A DNA stretch of 64,000 nt from Stenotrophomonas chelatiphaga. GTDB taxonomy: Bacteria > Pseudomonadota > Gammaproteobacteria > Xanthomonadales > Xanthomonadaceae. The stretch spans positions 62,001 through 126,000 of the forward strand of contig NZ_LDJK01000008.1 of NCBI RefSeq assembly GCF_001431535.1, given 5' to 3'. Both the position numbers and the translations under genes were made by a program. Position 1 is the first letter of the stretch, and each line of letters starts with the position of its first letter. Positions 56,889-64,000 of this stretch are shown here, piece by piece. Under the pieces are notes generated by a model. It was not told the origin of the DNA and made no database searches. It was given only the letters and a program-made list of their open reading frames with translations.

Positions 56889-58442
56889 TCACAGCAGCCT
56901 GCGGGCCGTGGCCACGCGCCCATCGTCAGCGTGCGCTGCAGGTGACGCGAGCACCCCCGAGCCGCGTACGCACTGCACGATGTGCCGTACCGGCGGAGAT
57001 TTCACCCCATCGTCGTCGACCATCCGGGTGTCCCAGTAGATCGGCGCGCTCCCTGCATTTTCGCATCGCAGGGTGATCTGGGCAGGCTTGCTGTCCGGGT
57101 CGGGCAGCGTCACCGCACCATCGGTGCACTTCCAGCCGGGAGGGCACGCAACGTTCTTTGTCTCGATCACAACGGGGTACTGGGGAAAACCAGCAAAGCC
57201 CAGGTCAACCACCCGCGACTGGCCGGCCGCGACGCGGATGGTGGCAATGGGATCGACTTTCAACGGGTTGCAGCCCTTGCCCTCGCGCCAGAGCCGATAG
57301 CCCTTCTCGACACCTTTCATCGACGCTTCCCGGAAGACGGGATCCTGCAGGGCCAGGGCGTCGTTGGGGTTGGAGTGAAACGCCGTTTCGATGATGATCG
57401 ATGCCATCTTCGCTATACGGTTCTCCCCTTTGTTGTCGGAACGGGGATCTGCTTCGACGTTGAATCCGGAATAGCCGTCTTGACCTGTGATCAGCTCGCG
57501 CATGTAGCAGAGAACACTGCCTGCCAACGCGCGATCTTCTTCTCTCCCTGTTTGATAGATCACTCTCGTCCCGCTCGGAATTTCAGATTCAGAACCATTC
57601 GTGTGAAGATGCAAAGCGACCTCTGTCTCAAGATGGTTCGCCAGCAAGGGGCGACTGCGCAGGTCTTGATCATAGTCACGATTACCATCTCCAACTGGTG
57701 AGTTCCAGATTTCCGAGTTGTCCGGAAACCTCTCCGCCAAGTGATACTTGGCCGCGACCTGCCACCACTCCACGCCACTATCTTCATGCAGATCAACGGA
57801 CGACGTCCGGGGCCTGATCACAGGCATGCGGCCTCGCTCCTGGATCCAGTGCTTCAGCTCCTCTGCGTACGCTGGCGTAATCAGGTCTTCTCTCACATCA
57901 TTCATCAAAGGACGCTGCCACAACCACGCTTGTTTACGCTGATGCCTGTAGTACCCATGCGCGGCGGAAACCATCGCCATTCCCGAACCGGAGATTCTGC
58001 TTCTGCGCGCATCCGCGTCCTCCTGCTGCTGATCTGGGAAGTAGTACATGATCTCGCGCCCCTCGAACCTGTACTCGATGTTTCCGGGTGGCGTGTATCT
58101 CCTCACCGCCTCCGTTACGCCGTGACGGAACTGATCCATCTGGTCCTCGAACTCGGCCCCTGCGTAGTGAGGGATGAGGTCCCGGCCAAAATCAAGTGTG
58201 ATGGTTGATGTAGCCAGATCAATCGATGCGTTAACGCGCCCACCGCTGGTCTGGCCTGGGATCCGATCGAGTCGATCCAGTATCCTCTGCGCCTCACGCG
58301 TAACTTCCGCATCCAGACCGCGATCACGGGCTTCGCCTGCCCCCGCCTGACATGTTGCGAAGAACGATAACAGCGTCGCCAGCGTGATTGACATGCCCAA
58401 GCTTCGCCCGGCCCACTCACTTATCCAGTTCATTTGCTGCAT
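56889..58442 (-). CDS. N-acetylmuramoyl-L-alanine amidase-like protein
   Basis: Predicted peptidoglycan hydrolase, 517 aa, with a Sec-type leader (residues about 15-36, TCQAGAGE). The central part fits an amidase_3 fold by its zinc-ligand-like residues: MAMVSAAHGYYRH, VALHLHTNG and the catalytic-Glu region IIIETAFHSNP. The insert between the first and second sites is unusually long. The C-terminal about 110 residues form an unassigned domain (VVIETKNVACPPGWKCTDG) with paired Cys. The ATG (58442) follows CAGGAG. GC is lower than in neighbours, suggesting transfer. The amidase call is by motif only; it may be an effector or degenerate amidase. Confidence 0.6.
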   Translation of the reverse strand: MQQMNWISEWAGRSLGMSITLATLLSFFATCQAGAGEARDRGLDAEVTREAQRILDRLDRIPGQTSGGRVNASIDLATSTITLDFGRDLIPHYAGAEFEDQMDQFRHGVTEAVRRYTPPGNIEYRFEGREIMYYFPDQQQEDADARRSRISGSGMAMVSAAHGYYRHQRKQAWLWQRPLMNDVREDLITPAYAEELKHWIQERGRMPVIRPRTSSVDLHEDSGVEWWQVAAKYHLAERFPDNSEIWNSPVGDGNRDYDQDLRSRPLLANHLETEVALHLHTNGSESEIPSGTRVIYQTGREEDRALAGSVLCYMRELITGQDGYSGFNVEADPRSDNKGENRIAKMASIIIETAFHSNPNDALALQDPVFREASMKGVEKGYRLWREGKGCNPLKVDPIATIRVAAGQSRVVDLGFAGFPQYPVVIETKNVACPPGWKCTDGAVTLPDPDSKPAQITLRCENAGSAPIYWDTRMVDDDGVKSPPVRHIVQCVRGSGVLASPAAHADDGRVATARRLL

Positions 58443-58618
58443 GGCTCCTGGTAGTCGCAGCCAATACAGGCCGCGGAGAGCGCGAGAATGGGCCGCGTCA
58501 CAGATGAAGATCGTGCTGGAATCCACGCTATTCGAAAATACAATCGATCTCGCCAAAGCAGGCGTCGCGACATCTGAAGCGAGCAACGAAGTCAGCCCAT
58601 CTGCTCTATCCTGTCCCC

Positions 58619-59755
58619 ATGCCGCAGATCCGCTTCCTCGAAGACCTCCAGACGCTCACTGCGTCCCAATGGGACGCCCTCCACGACGGCCGCAATCCGT
58701 TCGTCAGCCACGCCTTCCTGTCCGGCCTGGAGCAGTTCGGCTGCCTGCGCGAGGACTGGGGCTGGCGTCCGCAGCACCTCACCCTGTGGGAAGGCGAAAC
58801 ACTGGCAGGCGCCATCCCCGGCTACCTGAAGGAGAACTCGCACGGCGAGTTCGTGTTCGACCATGCCTGGGCCAATGCCTATGCCCGCCACGGCCGCGAC
58901 TACTACCCCAAGTGGCTGGGCGCGGTGCCCTACTCACCGGTCACCGGACCTCGACTGCTGTCCCGTGACCCTGGCATGCGTGCGGCCCTGCTGGCCGGGC
59001 TGGTCCAGGCCCTGCCCGGGCTCGGCGTTTCCTCCGCGCACATCAACTTTCATCGCGGACACGAGGACGGCGACTTCAGCGAGGCCTGGCTGCTGCGCGA
59101 AGACATCCAGTTCCAGTGGCAGAACCCGGGTCAGTGGCGGACGTTCGAGGACTTCCTCGGTGCGATGGACCACAAGCACCGCAAGAACATCCGCCAGGAG
59201 CGCAGCAAGGTCGCGCGGCAGGGCATCAGCCTGCGCACCGTGCATGGCGACCAGGCTACCCGTGCGGACCTGCAGGCGATGTACCGGTTCTACCTGCAGA
59301 CTTTCCTGGAATACGGCAACGCCCCGGCCCTGACCGAGCCGTTCCTGCGCCATCTGGCCACCTCGCTGGGGCGCGGGCTGGTGCTGTTCCTGGCCGAGCA
59401 GGACGGCGAGCCGATCGCCGGCGCGCTGTGCCTGCGCGGCGGCGACACCCTGTATGGCCGTTACTGGGGCGGTGCCACCCTGCCCGGCCTGCACTTCGAA
59501 GCCTGCTATTACCAGGGCATCGAGTACTGCCTGCGCGAAGGTCTTTCACGGTTTGAACCCGGCGCGCAGGGGGAGCACAAACTGGCGCGCGGTTTCCTGC
59601 CGACGCTGGTACGCAGCCGGCACTGGATGGCCGACGCTGACTTCAGCGACGCCCTGAAGGAATGGTGCCTGCATGAGCGCGCCGATGTCGGGCGGTACCG
59701 CGAGCAACTGCTGCAGCACACGCCCTTCCGGCTGGCCGATCCGGCCACCCGGTAA
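58619..59755 (+). CDS. FemAB-like GNAT-fold acyltransferase (DUF482 type)
   Basis: Protein of 378 aa of the peptidoglycan-recognition/FemAB_like family (PF04339 type). Features: GYLKENSHGEFVFDHAWANA, MDHKHRKNIRQERSKVARQG and GLYGRYWGG-like ligand segment LYGRYWGGATLPGLHFEACY. It likely transfers an acyl or aminoacyl group, but the substrate is unknown. Conserved neighbour of trxB/aat in Xanthomonads. Converges with the glycosyltransferase gene, 10 bp away. Confidence 0.82.
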   Translation: MPQIRFLEDLQTLTASQWDALHDGRNPFVSHAFLSGLEQFGCLREDWGWRPQHLTLWEGETLAGAIPGYLKENSHGEFVFDHAWANAYARHGRDYYPKWLGAVPYSPVTGPRLLSRDPGMRAALLAGLVQALPGLGVSSAHINFHRGHEDGDFSEAWLLREDIQFQWQNPGQWRTFEDFLGAMDHKHRKNIRQERSKVARQGISLRTVHGDQATRADLQAMYRFYLQTFLEYGNAPALTEPFLRHLATSLGRGLVLFLAEQDGEPIAGALCLRGGDTLYGRYWGGATLPGLHFEACYYQGIEYCLREGLSRFEPGAQGEHKLARGFLPTLVRSRHWMADADFSDALKEWCLHERADVGRYREQLLQHTPFRLADPATR

Positions 59756-59765
59756 CGCCGGGCCA

Positions 59766-61088
59766 TCACGCCGCGGAACCCACGCGCGCCGCCATCAAGC
59801 GGGCAAGCTGCCTGGACACGCATTCCAGCGCATCCAGGCGTCGGCCCTGCGCTGCGATCGCCACGGCACGATCCCGGTAGCCTGGGCAGGACAGTACGCT
59901 GGTAACCGCCCGCTGGATATCACCCGTGGCAGGGGTCGAGGTGCCCAGGTTGATGCCGCAGCCTGCCATCACCGTCCGGGTGCCGACTTCGGACTTGTCC
60001 TCACCTTCCCCGGCAACAACCAGCGGTACCCCTGCAGCGAGTGCGTACTGCACCGTCCCATAGCCCCCATTGGTCACCACGACCGCAGCGCCGGGCAGCC
60101 AGTGGGCGAAGGGAATGAAGGGCCTTACCCTGGCATTGCGTGGCACCCGCAGTGCACCGTATTCCCTGCCCCCGGTGGTGGCGAGCACGCGCAGCGGAAG
60201 ATGCTCAAGCGCCCGCAGCGTGGGACCGATCAACTGCTCCAGATCCTTGTTCGCCAGCGTTCCCTGCGACACGATCACCAACGGCCGGCTATCGTCACTG
60301 TCCCACAACGCCTGGACCTCATCGGGTTCGCTGGTCGGAAACGGCAGCGGCCCTGCCAGCGTGACGTGCCCGGGAAGATCGATGCGCCGGTACTCGAAGC
60401 CCGGTGTCGAGAGCTGCACGCATGCATCAGCATCGAGGATCATGTGATCGGTGAACAACCGATCCAGTGGCGCAGCGCCAGATTGCAGCATCGCGGCATC
60501 GAACGCGGCATGGATGCGCTGCAGGCTCGCCGATTCCGTTTCGGTGCGCAGGTCCAGCGCGCGGAGTGCAGGCGGCAGGACGGCAGGCGGAATCCGCGGC
60601 CCGAAGAACATCGAATCGTTGGTAGAAAGCGCCAATGGCGTGACGCCGACCATGATCATGGCGGGCCGGTTGTCTTTGCGCAGCAGGGGCAGGATGCCGG
60701 TGAACAAGGAGTCATACACAACGGCCTGAATGCCGTGGGTCGCGATGATCTCCAGAAGCTGCGCACTTGCCACCGGAACCGAGGCCGCGAAAATATGCTC
60801 AAGCGCGAACGCCATCTGCTCATCCCCGATGGGCAGGTCACTGTACTCGGTGGTTTCCGGGGAGTTCCCCTGGTCATTTCCGACCGTGACCGATGGGTTG
60901 CGGTAGTCCACGTCAGCCGCCTGGTCCAGACATACGAAACGGCAGCCATCGCGCTCGACGTCGTCACGGAACAGCGCGCCCGTCAGGAAGGTCACCGCGT
61001 AGCCACGTGCCTGAAGGTGCCTGGCGACGATCCGCATAGGCACGACGTGTCCCGGTGTCGGGAAAGCGCATACCAGAATGTTGCCCAT
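59766..61088 (-). CDS. UGT-type glycosyltransferase of isonitrile locus
   Basis: GT1/UGT-fold enzyme, 440 aa. N-terminal acceptor domain (MGNILVCAFPTPGHVVPM); C-terminal NDP-sugar site with VTNGGYGTVQYALAAGVPLV and GEGEDKSEV. It begins 1 nt after the isnB-like gene, so the two are co-translated. In rhabduscin-type clusters a glycosyltransferase attaches an aminosugar to the vinyl isonitrile phenol; the same step is the best hypothesis. The sugar donor is not predictable. Confidence 0.83.
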   Translation of the reverse strand: MGNILVCAFPTPGHVVPMRIVARHLQARGYAVTFLTGALFRDDVERDGCRFVCLDQAADVDYRNPSVTVGNDQGNSPETTEYSDLPIGDEQMAFALEHIFAASVPVASAQLLEIIATHGIQAVVYDSLFTGILPLLRKDNRPAMIMVGVTPLALSTNDSMFFGPRIPPAVLPPALRALDLRTETESASLQRIHAAFDAAMLQSGAAPLDRLFTDHMILDADACVQLSTPGFEYRRIDLPGHVTLAGPLPFPTSEPDEVQALWDSDDSRPLVIVSQGTLANKDLEQLIGPTLRALEHLPLRVLATTGGREYGALRVPRNARVRPFIPFAHWLPGAAVVVTNGGYGTVQYALAAGVPLVVAGEGEDKSEVGTRTVMAGCGINLGTSTPATGDIQRAVTSVLSCPGYRDRAVAIAAQGRRLDALECVSRQLARLMAARVGSAA

Positions 61089-61089
61089 T

Positions 61090-61980
61090 TCATTCCCCTG
61101 CGCACGTTACGGGCGTGCCCGGCGGCGGGCAAGGCTCGGCGAACCTTTCCGGGACCGGCGGGTTGAACGCCATGGGTTCGGCATGAACCTGCACCCGCCA
61201 GAGCGTGCGTCGGCTTCCCGAAGTGAATCCCTCCCGGCCATGCAGAACGGCAAAGTTGTCGGCAATCATCAGGTCCCCCGCCTCCCATGCATGGCACAGA
61301 CAGCAATCTTCGGCCCGCAACTGGACGACCAACTCCTGTTCGAATGCGGCGACATCGGCCGCGGCAATGCCGTTCCAGATCCGCAGCGGCTCGTTCAACA
61401 GCGGCGCATCGGCGTGGAAAGGGCCCTCCAGGCGCAGGACGTCTTCGCCTGAGCGAGGGTGGCGCGCTACCAGCGGGGAGTGCGCCGCGCCGCTGTAATG
61501 GACCTGCCCGCCCTTGAAGTAGGTCACGTCGATCTGCTTCCAGCGCTGCACGGTGGCTGCATCCGCGCGTGCCAGTACCCGCCGGGTGTCCACGACGAAC
61601 GTGCGCCCCCCCTCGTTCTGCGCCGGCGCGCGCCTGCAGTAGAGCATCATGAACTCTGGTGTCGCATCACGATACATTCCATCCCAATGAAGGGGCAGGC
61701 GATCATGGGCGAACACCGAATCGTTGGGTGACGCCTGCTCATCCAACTCAAGCACGTCCCCGAACGACCAAGGCATGACCGCGCCCCATTGGGAGGCAAA
61801 CCGGGACAAGGCCTGCGTGTCGGGAAACGTATCGCCCAGCCCGCGGAGTATGACGACGGCATGCTCACGGACGAGCGCGCGCAAGCGGTCGACGACGCCT
61901 GCCAGCGCCGCCTGTGCCTGGGTCGGATCGAGCTGGAGACCCAAGGGTGAGAGGGGTGAGTCCTCAGCGCGGATTCTCAT
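61090..61980 (-). CDS. isnB: TauD/IsnB-like Fe(II)/2-oxoglutarate oxygenase
   Basis: Non-heme iron oxygenase of 296 aa, with the facial triad His98-x-Asp100 (LHWDG) and His247 (VLHGREG), and Arg258/Arg262-region 2-oxoglutarate binding (SRRTLWRVQV). In aryl-isonitrile pathways the IsnB/PvcB enzyme desaturates and decarboxylates the tyrosine isonitrile to a vinyl form. It precedes the glycosyltransferase by 1 nt and lies 1 kb from isnA, with aat on the other strand between. The name is by context and fold; PvcB-type ring formation is also possible. Confidence 0.75.
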   Translation of the reverse strand: MRIRAEDSPLSPLGLQLDPTQAQAALAGVVDRLRALVREHAVVILRGLGDTFPDTQALSRFASQWGAVMPWSFGDVLELDEQASPNDSVFAHDRLPLHWDGMYRDATPEFMMLYCRRAPAQNEGGRTFVVDTRRVLARADAATVQRWKQIDVTYFKGGQVHYSGAAHSPLVARHPRSGEDVLRLEGPFHADAPLLNEPLRIWNGIAAADVAAFEQELVVQLRAEDCCLCHAWEAGDLMIADNFAVLHGREGFTSGSRRTLWRVQVHAEPMAFNPPVPERFAEPCPPPGTPVTCAGE

Positions 61981-62220
61981 CTACATCGCTCCTGTTGCCT
62001 GATGGATGCGAGCATCCTGCGATGGCCACCTCAATGGAAATGGGCACTGCGTCAAGTGATCAACGGAAGCGATCCGAACCGATCGGGATTGGTGGCTTCC
62101 CTATCGCCGATCGTCCTTATTGCGCAGCGGCTCGACGCTCATGACCGGCAGCGCTATGGTTGACCCATTGTTTCCACACTGCGTAGTCCAATCGATGGTT
62201 CTTTACGTCTGCACCAGGCG

Positions 62221-62961
62221 ATGAGCCGGCACCTGCCCTGGCGGCTGGCGAGTGATCCCGCCGCCGCCTTTCCCCACGCCGAGACCGCACTGCGCCAACC
62301 CGACGGCCTGTTGGCCATCGGCGGCGACCTGTGCCCCCAGCGGCTGCTGAACGCTTATGCGCAAGGGGCGTTCCCGTGGTTCAGCCAAGGTGAGCCGATC
62401 CTGTGGTGGTCACCCGATCCGCGCACCGTGTTCCCCACCGATGGCGTGCATCTGTCGCGTAGATTCCGCAGGCAACTGAGGGCCTTGGACTGGGAGGTCA
62501 CCGCCGACACCGCCTTCGACCAGGTCATCCACGCCTGCGCCGCGATGCCGCGACCCGGGCAGGACGGCACGTGGATCGGCACGGACATGATCCACGCCTA
62601 TACGGAGCTGCATCGGCTGGGGCACGCACACGCGGTCGAAGTCTGGGAGGGGCCGGCGCTCGTTGGCGGCATCTATGGCGTGGCGCTGGGCAGGATGTTC
62701 TTCGGCGAAAGCATGTTCAGCGCGCGCAGCGGGGGCTCCAAGGCGGCCCTGGCCGTACTGGCCAGACTGCTCCACGACTGGGGCGCGCCGCTGATGGATG
62801 CACAGGTGCAGAACCCCCACCTGATGCGGATGGGGGCAACACAATGGCCGCGCGACCGTTTCCTGGCACACATGCGGCGGGCCATCCAGCAGCCGATGGT
62901 GTCCGGCAACTGGTCGGCGGCAGTGGCGCGGCTCCCGCTGCGGCATTACCTCCCCGACTGA
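62221..62961 (+). CDS. aat: Leucyl/phenylalanyl-tRNA-protein transferase
   Basis: Adds Leu or Phe to N-terminal Arg/Lys of proteins for ClpS/ClpAP degradation. The length, 246 aa, and the motifs GLLAIGGDLCPQRLLNAYAQ, FPWFSQGEPILWWSPDPR, EVWEGPALVGGIYGVALG and FFGESMFS match the family end to end. Its position near trxB/ftsK is the core order also seen in E. coli (aat near trxB). It is on the plus strand between minus-strand isonitrile genes, so it probably is a bystander of that pathway. Confidence 0.93.
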   Translation: MSRHLPWRLASDPAAAFPHAETALRQPDGLLAIGGDLCPQRLLNAYAQGAFPWFSQGEPILWWSPDPRTVFPTDGVHLSRRFRRQLRALDWEVTADTAFDQVIHACAAMPRPGQDGTWIGTDMIHAYTELHRLGHAHAVEVWEGPALVGGIYGVALGRMFFGESMFSARSGGSKAALAVLARLLHDWGAPLMDAQVQNPHLMRMGATQWPRDRFLAHMRRAIQQPMVSGNWSAAVARLPLRHYLPD

Positions 62962-62969
62962 GGGCGGAT

Positions 62970-63959
62970 TCAGGCCGCGGCACGATCGTGCAGCGAGCGG
63001 CGACGTCGGTCCGGCCACACGCTGTAGTGGCTGGGACGTCCTTCCACGTGGATCAGCCTTGCGCCCTGGTTCTCAGCCTGGTGCCTTTTCATCAGCACGG
63101 TGCGATCCCCGAGGTCCACCGCGACGGCATGCCAGGGCGTCAGCCAGGCATCAGCGGTGGGCAGCATGTGGATGCCCAGCTTTTCACTGCCACGCGCCTG
63201 TGGATGGATGGACAGGCGGAGCGACCGCGGAAAGACCGCCTTCAGAAGACTGCCCCACGCCAGACTGCGCTGCACGACCTGGTAGGCCCGCGCCTTGGCT
63301 TCGCGCTGGATCTGCGTGGCGGTTCGCATATCATCGGCGCGCCAGTCATCTTCGACCATGAACCGGATGATGCCGCGCAGCTGCCGCACTCCGTCATCGG
63401 TCCGCAACAGTCCGCTGCGGATGTCATCCAGCGATTGCCCATGCTGCGCCAGCAACGCTGCGCGGCGATCGTCGTGGCCCGCGCTGCCGGCTGGCAGGGA
63501 GGTGCAGTCACACAGGCAGAAGGTGTCCAGGTGGTCCAGCCTGCGACGAGCGATCATCGCGCCGATGGCGTCCTGGTACTGGTCGATGACCGGGTCGCTG
63601 ACGCCGATGGTGGGCCCGAATACATGGCCATCCGAACAGATCGTCAGGCGGGCGCCAGCAGGGTGGATCGCGGCGATGCGGGCGCACAGCCGCTCCAGTG
63701 CATCCAGCGACAACGCTTCGGCCAGGTCAGGCAGCGTTCCCAGCACCTTTCGACGGGAGGGCGATTTGGCGGGGAAGGCAGGGAGGACCATGTGCACGGC
63801 CTCCCCCGCCTGGACAAAGTCGCGTAGTCGCGCCATGAGCGGATCGGACAAGGTGTGGGTGGGGGTGAGGGTGCCTGTCCGGTCGCAGCGCTGGTGACGT
63901 GCCAGCCTCTGCGCAATGTCATGGACACGGGTTTCGGCTGCGTCTTGAGGGTGTCTCAT
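62970..63959 (-). CDS. isnA: Isonitrile synthase (IsnA/PvcA family)
   Basis: Converts an amino acid, usually tyrosine, to its isonitrile using ribulose 5-phosphate as carbon source. The 329-aa protein has the family motifs MVLPAFPAKSPSRRKVLG, LPDLAEALSLDALERL, ICSDGHVFGPTIGV and RLSIHPQ with KLGIHML. It starts at ATG 63959 close to the right window edge, so further pathway genes could lie beyond. It converges with aat (8 bp between stops). The family is certain; the product is inferred. Confidence 0.88.
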   Translation of the reverse strand: MRHPQDAAETRVHDIAQRLARHQRCDRTGTLTPTHTLSDPLMARLRDFVQAGEAVHMVLPAFPAKSPSRRKVLGTLPDLAEALSLDALERLCARIAAIHPAGARLTICSDGHVFGPTIGVSDPVIDQYQDAIGAMIARRRLDHLDTFCLCDCTSLPAGSAGHDDRRAALLAQHGQSLDDIRSGLLRTDDGVRQLRGIIRFMVEDDWRADDMRTATQIQREAKARAYQVVQRSLAWGSLLKAVFPRSLRLSIHPQARGSEKLGIHMLPTADAWLTPWHAVAVDLGDRTVLMKRHQAENQGARLIHVEGRPSHYSVWPDRRRRSLHDRAAA

Positions 63960-64000
63960 TGCTCGGCTTCCCTTACAGCTGCGTCGCGCCGGGTCGCCTC

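Noticed and set aside
62221-62961. aat as an enzyme of the isonitrile pathway
   Set aside because: It is a standard full-length Aat in a conserved trxB-aat position and on the opposite strand; the isonitrile genes were probably added around it.

Overview
The window looks like a chromosomal segment of a high-GC gammaproteobacterium of the Xanthomonadaceae, most likely Stenotrophomonas. The evidence is the core order rarA-lolA-(DUF3857)-ftsK-trxB-(FemAB-like)-aat, the codon use, and GTAG-type short palindromes like the SMAG elements of S. maltophilia. The assignment comes from gene order and repeat style; no database search was run.

Layout. (1) 1-11.2 kb is accessory DNA with lower GC and different codon use. 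It holds a large serine recombinase (cut by the left edge) overlapping two ParB-like genes, small ORFs, a Tn5053/Tn402-type transposition module (tniA, tniB, tniQ) with repeat clusters on both sides, and a KAP-type P-loop ATPase as possible cargo. (2) 11.3-18 kb is metabolic: a minus-strand operon of an alpha/beta hydrolase fused to a gluconate-dehydrogenase-subunit-3-like domain, a GMC oxidoreductase and an SDR, then a GH15 glucosidase/trehalase and a second SDR on the plus strand. (3) 18.3-29.8 kb is an oxidoreductase region: a paoABC-like periplasmic molybdenum aldehyde oxidoreductase, exported hydrolase, cupin and carboxymuconolactone-decarboxylase-like proteins, a Tat-exported aldo-keto reductase, a LysR regulator facing a flavodoxin, a second aldo-keto reductase and an MFS pump. 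(4) 29.9-32 kb is an MFS-TetR efflux operon with a clear palindromic operator.

(5) 32.1-35.9 kb is a four-gene overlapping operon, DUF3348 / DUF802 / OmpA-MotB / DUF2894. The second and third proteins have the architecture of an ion-driven stator motor: a MotA/ExbB-like four-helix protein with a tail of about 500 residues, and a MotB-like protein with a membrane Asp and an OmpA domain. That is the layout of ZorA/ZorB from the Zorya antiphage system, but the companion genes differ. This is my main candidate for an undescribed system.

(6) 36-47.7 kb has SapC, a small AT-hook-like protein, a TonB-dependent siderophore receptor, an EF-G paralogue behind a possible attenuator with short leader ORFs, a heme-type ABC transporter (hmuTUV), a YncE-like beta-propeller and a siderophore-esterase-like hydrolase. 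Fur-like boxes precede the receptor and the esterase, so this is probably an iron or heme uptake region. (7) 47.8-56 kb is core: crcB, rarA, lolA, a DUF3857/transglutaminase protein, ftsK and trxB, with an eight-copy 20-bp repeat downstream of ftsK. (8) 56-64 kb has a DUF3757-like secreted protein, an amidase_3-like protein and a FemAB-like acyltransferase. Then come isonitrile-pathway genes, isnA-like synthase, isnB-like oxygenase and a UGT-type glycosyltransferase, arranged around the core gene aat. This gene set matches rhabduscin-type glycosylated aryl isonitrile loci.
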